Shown here: piece by piece, positions 29,363 to 38,454 of the stretch | Numbering within the stretch: position 1 is the stretch's first letter | How the letters are laid out: each line of letters opens with the position of its first letter | Origin: Janthinobacterium rivuli | GTDB taxonomy: Bacteria; Pseudomonadota; Gammaproteobacteria; Burkholderiales; Burkholderiaceae_D | DNA: 64,000 bases | Assembly (NCBI RefSeq): GCF_029690045.1 | Contig: NZ_CP121464.1 | Span: 5,828,001 to 5,892,000, forward strand | Reading direction: 5' to 3' | Program-made: the position numbers and the translations under genes | Notes under the pieces: generated by a model | The model's database searches: none | What the model saw: only the letters and a program-made list of their open reading frames with translations | Told to the model about the DNA's origin: nothing

Positions 29363-29405
29363 ACTATAAGTGCGATTGCGGCAATGCAACATTGATATAC
29401 ATCAA
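29363..29405 (-). promoter_or_regulatory. Class II FNR/Anr-type promoter of the fabI-exporter-ack cluster
   Basis: TTGATATACATCAA (29392-29405) is an exact FNR/CRP-family box of the FNR type (TTGAT-N4-ATCAA). On the minus strand a TATAGT -10 hexamer lies at 29368-29363, placing the box centre about 42 bp upstream of the expected start, the classical class II activator position. No good -35 is present, as expected for an activator-dependent promoter. A second TTGATGTA half-site lies just upstream (complement of 29411-29418). Oxygen control is inferred. Confidence 0.75.
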
Positions 29406-29578
29406 ATTCTACATCAATATTATTTAAATGAACTAATTAACAAGCAAGCGAATCGCAGTGCTCATTTGATAGCAACATGGGGCTGGCGTGCGTAAAAGCG
29501 GCCGCGCAAAGGAAGGGGAGATTGCCTGGAAAACAAGCTGTGCTGCGCCATGGCGCGAGGCGCCAGGCGGAAAATGGT

Positions 29579-29617
29579 AAAAAATGGGGGCCATGCTATT
29601 GCGTTGCAACATGGCCC
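29579..29617 (-). terminator. Intrinsic terminator of the M64 peptidase gene
   Basis: Minus-strand stem GGGCCATG / CATGGCCC with a 14-base loop that can pair further, followed by CCATTTTTT. It lies 39 bp past the stop of the peptidase gene and insulates it from the FNR-type promoter downstream. Confidence 0.8.
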
Positions 29618-29655
29618 GCCTTGCCTCACTGCTTATGGGAATGACAGAAGCGGTC

Positions 29656-31098
29656 TTATTTGCCCGATGCCGGGGCGGGACGCGAATACAGGTCGATGAT
29701 GGTGCTGATGCCATCCTGGCACACGGAGCAGAACGTCTCGCTGCGGTCGAACATGATGCACTGCATCTCGGGACGGTAGTAGCCGGACGACTCGTAGTTC
29801 GCGCCTTCAAAGGCGCCCACCGCATGGCGCTGCGGCGCCTTCGAGAACAGCTGCTGCGTGTACGCCAGGTCGGCCTTGAACAAATCGCTCATCTCGCTTT
29901 CGGGACGGTTGGCCGCGCGCAGGGCGGCGCGCTGCTTCTGGTATTCGCGCGCATGGCTGTCGTACGCTTCCTTCGGCCACGGCGTGGGCAGCGGCGTGCC
30001 CGCCTTGACGTGGTTCTTCCATTTCAGCCTGGCTGGATCGCGCAGCGCCGTGGCGTTCGGCTCCCAAGGTTCCTGGCGTTCGCCATTCGACTGATAGGCC
30101 ACGGGCGAGGTGTAGTACTCGTCGGCCAGGCCCGCAAAATGGTGGCCGAATTCATGCACGAACAGGTAATTGGCCCAGTCATTGTTCGCCGCCGCCGTGC
30201 TGAACTGGCCGAAGATGCCGCCGCCGCCATAGGTATCGTTATTGACGAGGATTTCAATGAACTCATACGGCGCGTACTGCGCCAGGTCGCGCAGGGCGCG
30301 GTTGTCCGTCGTCAGCACATAACGCTCGCTGCCGAAAATGTCGTAGCGCGTGCCCAAGGGTGACGCGTGATGCACGCCCGTCGAAGGGCGCGACACGCCC
30401 GATTCCTGGGTCGGTGCGGCCATGGCCCACACATTGAAGTCCTTGGCCCGCTCGCGAAATGGCGAGACGGTGAAAAGATGCTCGGCCAACTTGCGCGCCG
30501 TCGCTTCGAACTTGCCCATTTCGGCCGCCGTGTAGCCATCGCCCATGATCAAGAGGTCGACCTTGTCGCTGGAGGGACCACTGATGCGGATCGGGATCGG
30601 CTTGACGGGCGCAGGCGGCTGCTTGCGGATCACGTCCTGCGCGGCCGGATCGACATCGGTGCTCCACACCACGGAAAACAGGCCGCGCTCATCGCGTTTC
30701 AGGATGCGCACGCGCACGGGATGCTCGGGCTGCGGGAAGCGCACGGATTCCTGGAAGGCGCGCGTCGTGGTTTTCGCTTCATCGGTGCTGGCCCATTCGC
30801 CAAAGATGGTGGAAAAACCGCGCGAGTACAGCACCTTGCCCGACTTGATGTCGACCACTTCCAGCATATTGTTACCGCGGTTGCTGTCGTCGATGGGACG
30901 CGCCAAATTGCCCGGCCATGGCAGGGGTTCGACCAGCACGCGCTCGACTGCATAATGCTCGCCCAGCGCATTGCCGCTGTGCTGGTAATCGAGGCGCATG
31001 GTGGCCGGCTGGGCGACACTGGCAGCGTGCGCGGCAGGGACGATGCCGAAGGCCAGCGCCAGCGCGCAGAGGAAAGATCGAATCGGGGTCTGCTGCAT
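29656..31098 (-). CDS. Exported M64 (IgA-protease-type) metallopeptidase
   Basis: 480 aa from an ATG with AGGAA upstream. A Sec signal peptide (hydrophobic core about residues 8-20, cleavage after A-H-A near 24) is followed by an M64 N-terminal beta domain and the peptidase_M64 domain starting at D-L-L-I-M-G-D-G-Y-T. The zinc site is HEFGHHFAGLADE (His315, Glu316, His319, with Asp326/Glu327). The C-terminus has the family cysteines in M-Q-C-I-M and F-C-S-V-C. The M64 prototype is a Clostridium ramosum IgA protease; most bacterial members have unknown substrates. It is monocistronic. Confidence 0.9.
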   Translation of the reverse strand: MQQTPIRSFLCALALAFGIVPAAHAASVAQPATMRLDYQHSGNALGEHYAVERVLVEPLPWPGNLARPIDDSNRGNNMLEVVDIKSGKVLYSRGFSTIFGEWASTDEAKTTTRAFQESVRFPQPEHPVRVRILKRDERGLFSVVWSTDVDPAAQDVIRKQPPAPVKPIPIRISGPSSDKVDLLIMGDGYTAAEMGKFEATARKLAEHLFTVSPFRERAKDFNVWAMAAPTQESGVSRPSTGVHHASPLGTRYDIFGSERYVLTTDNRALRDLAQYAPYEFIEILVNNDTYGGGGIFGQFSTAAANNDWANYLFVHEFGHHFAGLADEYYTSPVAYQSNGERQEPWEPNATALRDPARLKWKNHVKAGTPLPTPWPKEAYDSHAREYQKQRAALRAANRPESEMSDLFKADLAYTQQLFSKAPQRHAVGAFEGANYESSGYYRPEMQCIMFDRSETFCSVCQDGISTIIDLYSRPAPASGK

Positions 31099-31244
31099 GT
31101 CATTCCTAAAACGGTAGAAAAACAGGTGAATGGATCGGTTTTCCAAACAATCGGCGGGCCTGCCGGCAGGCGCGGGAAAAACCGCTGCGGCACATTGTAG
31201 CGACAGGAAGCAAGCGTGCAAAGCGCCCTTTTCAGCCGATTCGC

Positions 31245-31289
31245 TTGACCAGGCAAGGCAATCGGCCTATATTAGACTGACCAGTCGAT
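31245..31289 (+). promoter_or_regulatory. Promoter and TetR-type operator
   Basis: TTGACC (31245-31250), a 17-bp spacer and TATATT (31268-31273) make a strong sigma70 promoter. The palindrome GACTG-AC-CAGTC (31275-31286) starts directly after the -10 and covers the expected start site, an ideal place for repression by the TetR-family protein encoded next (autoregulation). Confidence 0.75.
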
Positions 31290-31306
31290 TAATTAAAGGC
31301 AAATCC

Positions 31307-31909
31307 ATGCGCACCATCGATCCCGATAAACACGCGGCCCGCCGCGACGCCATTCTCGCCGCCGCGCGCCACTGCTTTGCGCGCAAGGGCTTTCACCAGA
31401 CCAGCACCGCCGCCATCTGCGCGCAAGCGGGCATGAGTCCCGGCAATCTGTTTCATTATTTCCCCAGCAAGCAAGCCATCATCGCCGCCATCGTCGACCA
31501 GGAAGGCAGCGAGACGGCCGCCTACTTCGCCGGCGTGCAAGGCAGCGCCGATGCCTACGGCGCCCTGCTCGACTTCATGGATGTGGTGCTGGCGCTGGCG
31601 GCCGACGCGGATTTTGCGGGACTGGCGCTGGACATTGCCGCCGAAGCGATGCGCGACACGGATATCGCGGCCAGGGTGGCGCGCAACGACGCCAGCCTGC
31701 GCGGCGGCCTGCAAGCCTTGCTGGAAGAGGCGGCCGCAGGAGGCCAGGTCGACGCCGCGCTGGACGCGGCGCAAACTGCCAGCTGGATCGCCGCGCTAAT
31801 CGACGGCATCTTCAACCGGGTCGCCGTCGATCCCGATTATGCACCGTTGGCGCAACGCGCCAGCCTGCACCTGCTGCTGGCGCGCTTCCTGCGCCCTGCC
31901 CTGGCATGA
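31307..31909 (+). CDS. TetR/AcrR-family transcriptional regulator
   Basis: 200 aa. The N-terminal TetR HTH is clear: R-R-D-A-I-L-A-A-A-R-H-C-F-A-R-K-G-F-H-Q-T-S, then A-I-C-A-Q-A-G-M-S-P-G-N-L-F-H-Y-F-P-S-K-Q (residues about 12-60). The C-terminal ligand domain has no recognisable specificity. The ATG at 31307 was chosen over an in-frame upstream start because the promoter and operator lie between them. The stop overlaps the DUF418 start as ATGA, so both are likely controlled by the palindrome at 31275. Confidence 0.92.
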   Translation: MRTIDPDKHAARRDAILAAARHCFARKGFHQTSTAAICAQAGMSPGNLFHYFPSKQAIIAAIVDQEGSETAAYFAGVQGSADAYGALLDFMDVVLALAADADFAGLALDIAAEAMRDTDIAARVARNDASLRGGLQALLEEAAAGGQVDAALDAAQTASWIAALIDGIFNRVAVDPDYAPLAQRASLHLLLARFLRPALA

Positions 31910-33120
31910 GCGCCGTCATGCAAACCCGGCCCACGCGCATCGCCGACGTCGACGCCCTGCGCGGCTGCGCCCTGTTCGGCATTTTGGTCGTCAATATCGG
32001 CGCCTTCGCCACGCCCTGGTTCGGCCTGGGCTTGACCGATCCCGCCTTTCCCGGCGGCGTGGACCGCGCCACCCACTTCCTCGTCGCGCTGCTGTTCGAG
32101 ACCAAATTCTACCTGCTGTTTTCCTTCCTGTTCGGCTACAGCTTCACCTTGCAGATGCAGGCGGCCGCGCGCGCCGAGGCGCCGTTCGTGCCGCGCATGC
32201 TGCGCCGGCAAGCGGGCCTGTGGCTGATCGGCGCCCTGCATGCCGTGCTCCTGTTCCACGGCGACATACTCACGACCTACGCCCTGCTGGGCATCGTGCT
32301 GCTGGCGCTGCACCGCTGCGGCGAACGCCAGGCATTGTCCCTGGCGCTGGTGCTCGTCGCCGTCTGCGTGGCGTTCTGGGCAGGCATGGCCTGGCTGCAA
32401 AGCCTGCAGCCGGAGGGCGACACCGCCGACAACGCCGTGGCGATGGCGCAAAAGGCGGCAAGCGCGCTGGCCGCCTATCGCGCCACGCCGGCCGCCGTCA
32501 TCCATCAGCACCTGCGCGAACTGAATGACATCTGGCTCGTCCTGCTGCTGGTGCAGGCGCCGTGTGCGCTGGCCATGTTCCTGTGCGGCCTGGCCGCCGG
32601 CAAGCGCGAGATGCTGCTGCACGCCAGCGATTATCTGCCGCTGCGCCGCCGCCTGCTGTGGGCCGGCGCGCTGGCGGGGCTGCCCGGCGCCGCCTTCTAT
32701 GCGTGGACGTCCGTGTATGGTGACAGCCAGACATGGCAGGTGGCGGGACTGGCCGTGGGCCTTGCCACCGCGCCGTTGCTGGCGGGCGCCTACCTGGCAT
32801 TGGCGCTATCGCTGTTCGAGCGCCTGCGCGACGGCACGCTGTTTGCGCTGCTGGCCGACACGGGCCGCATGGCCCTGTCGAACTACCTGCTGCAGTCGGC
32901 CATCTGCGCCGTGCTGTTCCTCGCGTATGGCGCGCGGCTGATGGGCAGCGTGTCGCCGCTCGGTGCGCTGACGCTGGCCGCCATCATCTTTTGCGCGCAG
33001 CTGCCACTGAGCCACTGGTGGCTGCGCGGCCATGCGTATGGCCCCGTCGAGTGGCTGCTGCGGGCCCTGACGATCGCCGCGTGGCCGCGCTGGCGGCGAT
33101 CGCGCGCCACTTACTTGTAG
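31906..33120 (+). CDS. DUF418 family membrane protein
   Basis: 404 aa with about ten hydrophobic spans. The family N-terminus R-I-A-D-V-D-A-L-R-G-C-A-L-F-G-I-L-V-V-N is present, and the C-terminal DUF418 segment includes G-R-M-A-L-S-N-Y-L-L-Q-S and P-L-S-H-W-W-L-R. Members (YeiB-like) are inner-membrane proteins distantly related to acyltransferase-3 proteins; none has a firm function. Cotranscribed with the TetR regulator, it is probably its regulated target. The 3' end overlaps that of the convergent cyanophycinase gene by 10 bp. Confidence 0.88.
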   Translation: MSAVMQTRPTRIADVDALRGCALFGILVVNIGAFATPWFGLGLTDPAFPGGVDRATHFLVALLFETKFYLLFSFLFGYSFTLQMQAAARAEAPFVPRMLRRQAGLWLIGALHAVLLFHGDILTTYALLGIVLLALHRCGERQALSLALVLVAVCVAFWAGMAWLQSLQPEGDTADNAVAMAQKAASALAAYRATPAAVIHQHLRELNDIWLVLLLVQAPCALAMFLCGLAAGKREMLLHASDYLPLRRRLLWAGALAGLPGAAFYAWTSVYGDSQTWQVAGLAVGLATAPLLAGAYLALALSLFERLRDGTLFALLADTGRMALSNYLLQSAICAVLFLAYGARLMGSVSPLGALTLAAIIFCAQLPLSHWWLRGHAYGPVEWLLRALTIAAWPRWRRSRATYL

Positions 33121-34364
33121 CGGTACAGCGGCTGGCGCAGCTGGATGGGGCGGATGTCGAGGCGCAGCTTCAGCACCGAATACGCTTCCGCCTCGGTCGA
33201 GCTGTAGCCGACGCTGTTGACCGTTTTACTGAAGCGGAACTCGAAGCCCAGGTCCGGGTACGGGTCGCGCGGGTTACCGAAGGCGATGCCGATGGCTTCC
33301 TGCTGCGCGTTGTCGATCAAATTGCCCATCAGGTCGAGCACGGCGTTGTTGCCGAGGATATCGTTGGTAAACACGGGCTCGCGCATGTCTGGCTGGTTCG
33401 GATCGAGCTTGTTGTCGGCCTTGTCCGGCGACGGCGTAAACACGCGCGTGACGAGGTTGAATTTATCGCCCCGGTCCAGGTAGCTGATGGCGGCATTGCT
33501 GATATTGAAATTTTTCACGCCACGGTCGCTGATGGCGCCCGACAGGTCGATCAGCAAGGCGCCGCTGTAGCCGATGACTTCCACGTCGCGCATGGCGTCG
33601 ACCACCATGGCGCTGTTTTCATCGATGCCCAGTCCCAGGTGATAGCCTTTTTTCAGCATCACGGGGATCATGCGCGCAAAGCGCCCGCGCACCAGCAAAT
33701 GCTGGTCTACGAAGACATCGCTGCCGATGAAGCCGAGGCCAGGCGCGATCTCGCGGCCGTCCGTCACGCCCATCTTGAGCATGTCGAGCACGGGCTTGGC
33801 GTCGTAAAACATGGTGGTGCTCATGATGGCGGCGCCGGCGCTGGAACCGGCGATCACGCCGCCGTTGCGGTAGACCGACCAGATGGCTTCCAGCGCGGCC
33901 GTGCGGCTGCCGTCCGGACGCAGCAAGGCTTGCGTGATGCGTCCCTGGTCGCCGCCGGCAAAATAAATGCCGCTGGCCGACTTGATCTGCGTGACGATGG
34001 CCGGGTCTTCGGCCGCCTTGCGGTAATCCCTGTTCGCCAGCTTGACGGCCAGCGGCACGAAAAAGGCGTCGGCGCCGTACTGGTTCAGCTTTTTGATGAT
34101 GCTTTCGCCCGATTTTTCCGGGTTCATCGCGGCCGAGGCCAGCACGGCGATGCGCGCGCCTGGCCCGCCCGACAGCTTGACGATGCGCTGCCAGACTTCG
34201 GCATTGTCGGCGCGCAGGCCGCCGCCGATGATGACGAGCGTGCCCTGCGGCGCGCTGCCGATGGCGCTGCCGCCCGGCGCCGCCACGGCATGGATGCTGC
34301 ACAATGCCAGCGCGAACAGCAGCGCGGCGCGGAAGGTGTGATACAGGCTTGCGGATGATTTCAT
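33111..34364 (-). CDS. Secreted cyanophycinase-type S51 peptidase
   Basis: 417 aa. A signal peptide (F-R-A-A-L-L-F-A-L-A-L-C-S-I-H-A-V-A-A, cleavage near residue 29) is followed by a cyanophycinase-like S51 domain: T-L-V-I-I-G-G-G-L, the G-I-Y-F-A-G-G-D-Q-G-R loop, the nucleophile elbow I-A-G-S-S-A-G-A (Ser near 174) and D-Q-H-L-L-V-R-G-R-F-A-R. Cyanophycinases cut the Asp-Arg polymer cyanophycin to beta-Asp-Arg dipeptides; exported forms such as CphE act outside the cell. The C-terminal extension (about 300-417) is longer than in cytoplasmic CphB. It lies next to a TonB receptor gene on the same strand. Confidence 0.85.
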   Translation of the reverse strand: MKSSASLYHTFRAALLFALALCSIHAVAAPGGSAIGSAPQGTLVIIGGGLRADNAEVWQRIVKLSGGPGARIAVLASAAMNPEKSGESIIKKLNQYGADAFFVPLAVKLANRDYRKAAEDPAIVTQIKSASGIYFAGGDQGRITQALLRPDGSRTAALEAIWSVYRNGGVIAGSSAGAAIMSTTMFYDAKPVLDMLKMGVTDGREIAPGLGFIGSDVFVDQHLLVRGRFARMIPVMLKKGYHLGLGIDENSAMVVDAMRDVEVIGYSGALLIDLSGAISDRGVKNFNISNAAISYLDRGDKFNLVTRVFTPSPDKADNKLDPNQPDMREPVFTNDILGNNAVLDLMGNLIDNAQQEAIGIAFGNPRDPYPDLGFEFRFSKTVNSVGYSSTEAEAYSVLKLRLDIRPIQLRQPLYRYK

Positions 34365-34518
34365 GGTGCCTTTCGAATACAAGGAAAGTGGCGCGCACTT
34401 GTTGATACAGGCACGCGCCCTTGCTGCCAATACTGCTGCTTGCAACCCAACTGCATCAAACTGCAATACTACTTGCTGCATATGACAGCGCTGTTGCGGT
34501 ATCTCCTGCTTTTCCGCC

Positions 34519-37323
34519 TTATTTGAAGCTGTAATTGGCGCTCGCATAAAAGCGCCGGCCACGCGGGTCCGAATAAGTAGGGTCATAGCCGGACAGGAAG
34601 TAGTACGCCTGGTTCGAGTATGGCGGGCTGGTATTGAACAGATTCTGTATGCCCGCGCGCAGCTTGAACTGCTTGCTGACGGCGTACGCGCCCGACATGT
34701 CCCACAAGGTGTAGGCCTTCACCCGGTTCGGCTTGACGACGCTGCCATCGTCCGTGTTGATGGCCGAATTCTGGTCATCGTAGCCGCTCGAATACGTGTT
34801 CGACAGGCTGGCCGAATACGGGCCGTTGTCCCAATCGAGCGTGATCGTATGGCGCCAGCGCTGCACCACGCCTTCCGTGACGAATTTATTGAGGTTGCTG
34901 ATAAAGACTTCGCCAGGGCTGGTCTGGATAGTCGAATCGAGCACATATGTGCCGCTCAGGTGCGCGCCAAAGCGTCCCCACGCCGTTTTCACGCCATGCA
35001 GGTCGGCCGTGATATCGATGCCCGCCGCCTTTTGCGCGCCGCGGTTTTCCTTGCGCAGCTCGATGTAGTCGATCAAGCCGTCTTCATCGCGGTGCACCAG
35101 ATCGCCGTACTTGGCCAGATTGCCGAGGATGATGTCGTCGCCGATTTCGCTGATCAGGTCCGTGCGCTTGATGTTCCAGTAGTCGGCACTGAAGGTCCAG
35201 TGCTGGCTCGGTTCGAGCACCAGGCCGGCCGTGAACTGGCGGCTGCGCTCCGGTTTCAGCTTGTCGTTGCTGTAGCGGCGCGTATCCCAGTTATCGGCGC
35301 AGACGGAATAATCATTGTTCTCGCTCGCGCAATATACGGGATCGGGCAAGGTCGCCGTGCTGCTGTAGGCAGTGGGCCGGTGCAGGTCGGACATCGATGG
35401 CGCGCGAAAGCCCTTGCCGGCCGAAGCGCGCAGCAGCACCTGCTTGCTGGGCATGTAGGTCAGGCCGATCTTCGGACTGAGGGCGCCGCCCACCTGCTGG
35501 TAATGGTCATAACGGCCCGACAACTGCGCCTGCCACTGCTTGGTAAACGGCAGCAGCAATTCGCTGTAAATCGCTTGCACCTTGCGGCTGTCGCTGGTGG
35601 CCACACCGCCTTCGGGCGCCGCGTCGTTGTTGATGTTGTCGCTCATCAGCAACGCCGACGGACGGAACTCGGTGCGTTCGCGCCGCACTTCGCCACCCAC
35701 GGCCAGCGCCATGTCGCCGCCCTCCAAGGCCATCAGCGCGCGCGATGCCTTGAAGTCGAGCGCATCCATGGTGCCGCGCGCATGCCGCACTTCGTCATTG
35801 ACCTGGATGCTGTCGAGCAGCGCCTTGCCCTTCGCGCCCGATGGGCCAAACGGGTTGATGTCGCCGGAGGCGATGCCTTCCAACAGCTTGTCGTACAGGA
35901 CATAACCATGCGTGTCGCGGTCCTTCACGACGTTGACGCTGTGATTGAAGCCCACGTCATAATCCCAGCCGCCGAGCGTGCCGCTGGCGCCCACCACGAA
36001 GCGCTGGCTCTCGCTGGTCAACTGGCTGGTGCGCATGCCCGCCTCGTTCAGCCGCATGCGCAGCTCCAGTTCGCGCGCAGTCGGATTGCCGTCTTCGTCG
36101 ACGATGCTATCGAGGCCGGTATTGGCCAGCTGCGGCACCTTGCTGTAATCGAGATAGCCGATCACGCGCGCCGACGAGCCCACGTAATAGCTGCGCGAGC
36201 GGCTCAGCGCCACTTCCGCATACAGCTGGTGGTCATTACTCAGTTTCAGCACGCCGCGCGTGAGCAGGTTCTGCTTGTCCGTCTTCGGATACAGCTCCGT
36301 GTCGCCCATGTAGTCATAGGTACAGGCATCAACACCACCCGTTCCCGCCGGCAGGTACAGGTTGGCCGGCGGCGAACAGTTCGGGATCGACGGATTGATC
36401 TGGCGATTGGTAATCGGCTGGCCATTGAGCAGGAAGCCATTCTCTTGCAAATAGTCGCGCTGCTCCCCCGACAGGCGGATATTCGCCGGGCTGGTAAAAC
36501 TCGACAGCAAATGCCCGAGGCGCTGCGGCACCTGCAGGTTCGGAATGAACTTGCGCTGCGAGGAACTGAGGCGGTCCGTTTTTTGCAGGTCGACCACAGC
36601 GAAGATATTGTAGCCATCCGTGGCCAGGTCGCCCGTGCCTGCCGTGATGCTGGCCGTGCGCTTGCCCGCGCCGCCTTCATCGGTGCGGCTGCCGTAGACG
36701 TTCAGCTCCACGCCCTGGTAATCCTTGCGCGTAATAAAATTGATGACGCCGCCGATGGCGTCCGTGCCGTACAGGGCCGAGGCGCCGTCGAGCAGCACTT
36801 CCACGCGCTGCAGGGCGGCGGCGGGAATGTTATTCAGGTCCACGCCCGCGTCGTCGCCGGGCGAGGCAAAGTTGGCCATGCGCCGTCCATTGAGCAGCAC
36901 CAGGGTCGACGACGTGCCCACGCCGCGCAGGTTGGCGCTGTTGAAGCCGCGCTGGTCGCCGCCGATATTGATGCTGGCGCCATCGGTCAGGCCACCCACG
37001 TTGGCCGACACGCGCGCCATCAGCTCGGCCGCCGTCGTCACGCCCGCCTTTTCGATCTCGGCGCGCGTGATGACCTGCACCGGCAGCGCCGTCTCCGACT
37101 CCAGCCGCTTGATGGCCGACCCCGTGATCTCCACGCGCTGCATTTTTTTCGGCGCAGGCTCTTCATCCCGCACCGGCTCCTGTTTCTGCTCTTGCGCCTG
37201 CGCGCCGCCGGCCAGCATGCCCAGCGCCGCCGACACGCTCAGGGCGCCCAGCGCGAGGCGCACGCCTTGCGCCAGCGCCGACTCGCGCGGCAAGGAGCCA
37301 CCGTCCTGTCTTTTCATCTGCAT
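34519..37323 (-). CDS. TonB-dependent outer-membrane receptor
   Basis: 934 aa from an ATG with GGGGAG upstream. A long signal peptide ends near A-Q-A (about residue 42). A plug domain starts at M-Q-R-V-E-I-T-G-S-A-I-K-R, with V-L-L-N-G-R-R-M and D-G-A-S-A-L-Y-G-T-D-A-I-G-G-V-I-N-F, and a 22-strand barrel ends in Y-A-S-A-N-Y-S-F-K. It belongs to the Oar/peptide-type receptors often used for peptides or sugars rather than siderophores. It is 154 bp upstream of the secreted cyanophycinase gene and likely takes up the products of that enzyme or an acylated relative. Ligand unproven. Confidence 0.92.
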   Translation of the reverse strand: MQMKRQDGGSLPRESALAQGVRLALGALSVSAALGMLAGGAQAQEQKQEPVRDEEPAPKKMQRVEITGSAIKRLESETALPVQVITRAEIEKAGVTTAAELMARVSANVGGLTDGASINIGGDQRGFNSANLRGVGTSSTLVLLNGRRMANFASPGDDAGVDLNNIPAAALQRVEVLLDGASALYGTDAIGGVINFITRKDYQGVELNVYGSRTDEGGAGKRTASITAGTGDLATDGYNIFAVVDLQKTDRLSSSQRKFIPNLQVPQRLGHLLSSFTSPANIRLSGEQRDYLQENGFLLNGQPITNRQINPSIPNCSPPANLYLPAGTGGVDACTYDYMGDTELYPKTDKQNLLTRGVLKLSNDHQLYAEVALSRSRSYYVGSSARVIGYLDYSKVPQLANTGLDSIVDEDGNPTARELELRMRLNEAGMRTSQLTSESQRFVVGASGTLGGWDYDVGFNHSVNVVKDRDTHGYVLYDKLLEGIASGDINPFGPSGAKGKALLDSIQVNDEVRHARGTMDALDFKASRALMALEGGDMALAVGGEVRRERTEFRPSALLMSDNINNDAAPEGGVATSDSRKVQAIYSELLLPFTKQWQAQLSGRYDHYQQVGGALSPKIGLTYMPSKQVLLRASAGKGFRAPSMSDLHRPTAYSSTATLPDPVYCASENNDYSVCADNWDTRRYSNDKLKPERSRQFTAGLVLEPSQHWTFSADYWNIKRTDLISEIGDDIILGNLAKYGDLVHRDEDGLIDYIELRKENRGAQKAAGIDITADLHGVKTAWGRFGAHLSGTYVLDSTIQTSPGEVFISNLNKFVTEGVVQRWRHTITLDWDNGPYSASLSNTYSSGYDDQNSAINTDDGSVVKPNRVKAYTLWDMSGAYAVSKQFKLRAGIQNLFNTSPPYSNQAYYFLSGYDPTYSDPRGRRFYASANYSFK

Positions 37324-37354
37324 TGCCACTCTCCCCAATAATGATGCCTGATTT

Positions 37355-38437
37355 TTATAATGATTTTGCGACTGCCTTGCGTTGCTTTGAAGCTGTTTTC
37401 CGGGAGCCCTGCACACCATGCTCGCCGCCGTACAGATAGGCGGCGATGACGTCGCTCAGGCGGGCCGCTTTTTCAACGTTCTTTTTGTTCGATACCATCA
37501 GTGCCACGGCCAGCGCCTCGATCATGGCCAGCGCCGTGCTGGCGCTGCTGGGCAGGACGGGATGCGTGCTTTGCGCATACAGCGCGTGGTCGGCCAGTTC
37601 GGCCAGCGGTGAGGCGGGAGAATCGGTGAGCGCCACGATGCAGGCGCCGCGGTCGCGCGCGAAGCTGGCCAGGCCGATGCAGTCGAGCGTGTAGCGGGGG
37701 AACGAGATCACCACCAGCACGTCGTGCGCCGTCAGGTTGACCAGATGGCCGGCCGCCACTTCCGAGCCGCCGATGCCCACCACTTCCACCACATGCGGGC
37801 AAAACGGCTGCAGGTGCTGCACCAGCATGCCGGCCAGGTTGGCCGACAGGCCGAAACCCATCACATACACGACCCTGGCGCGCGTCAGGCGGCGCACCAC
37901 GGCCTGCATGGCCTGCGGCGACAGGGCATCGGACGTGGCGGCGATGTTCGCGGCCGCATATTCCAGGCTTTGCGTGACAGGCGAGGTGGCGCGCGCGCGC
38001 CGCTCTATGGTGCGGCGCAGTTTGTCGACCGGCTGCAACAGCGATTGCAGGGTTTCGGCCATGGCGCCGCGCATGGCCGAATAATTCTTCTGGCCGATGT
38101 CGCGCGCGAAGCGGCTGATGGTGGCTGTCGATACCTGGCAGCTGTCGGCCAGTTCCTCGATGCCCAGCGCCGTCACCCGCATCTGGTTGCGCAGCAGGTA
38201 GTCGGCGATCTGCCGCTGCGAAGCCGAGCCGCCGGCCAGCACGTGCATCAGCGCCTGCCCCAGCGGCGATTGCGCGAAGGCGGCGTCGGGCGACGCCAGC
38301 GCGGTGGCAAGTGGCTTGGGGACGCTGCTTCTGGCAGGACTGGCGGATGCTCTCATATCACTGGCGGCCTGTATTCTTGGGCACTGCGGATCACTGGCGG
38401 AAGGCGAAATCGGGTCGCTGGAACTTACTGTACTCAT
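37355..38437 (-). CDS. RpiR/MurR-family transcriptional regulator
   Basis: About 360 aa. A non-conserved Ser/Ala/Pro-rich N-terminus (about 1-60) is followed by the RpiR HTH (S-C-Q-V-S-T-A-T-I-S-R-F-A-R-D-I-G near 100) and a SIS sugar-isomerase-type ligand domain (about 165-320; V-Y-V-M-G-F-G-L-S-A-N, V-L-V-V-I-S-F-P-R-Y-T). The C-terminal tail is Lys-rich. Start choice is uncertain: no clear ribosome-binding site is visible, and Met at 38356 is possible. It lies between the receptor gene and the divergent M14-carrier pair, and probably regulates both through palindromes at 38455-38498. Confidence 0.88.
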   Translation of the reverse strand: MSTVSSSDPISPSASDPQCPRIQAASDMRASASPARSSVPKPLATALASPDAAFAQSPLGQALMHVLAGGSASQRQIADYLLRNQMRVTALGIEELADSCQVSTATISRFARDIGQKNYSAMRGAMAETLQSLLQPVDKLRRTIERRARATSPVTQSLEYAAANIAATSDALSPQAMQAVVRRLTRARVVYVMGFGLSANLAGMLVQHLQPFCPHVVEVVGIGGSEVAAGHLVNLTAHDVLVVISFPRYTLDCIGLASFARDRGACIVALTDSPASPLAELADHALYAQSTHPVLPSSASTALAMIEALAVALMVSNKKNVEKAARLSDVIAAYLYGGEHGVQGSRKTASKQRKAVAKSL

Positions 38438-38454
38438 ATCAAAAAGAAAACTCA

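Larger units (their letters stand above)
29219..29655. other. Non-coding region between the FNR-linked operon and the M64 peptidase gene
   Basis: About 437 bp, distinctly AT-rich around 29380-29440. It holds the FNR-type promoter (29363-29405), a roughly 145-nt untranslated leader before the small ORF, and the terminator of the M64 peptidase gene at 29579-29617. No other feature is evident. Confidence 0.7.
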
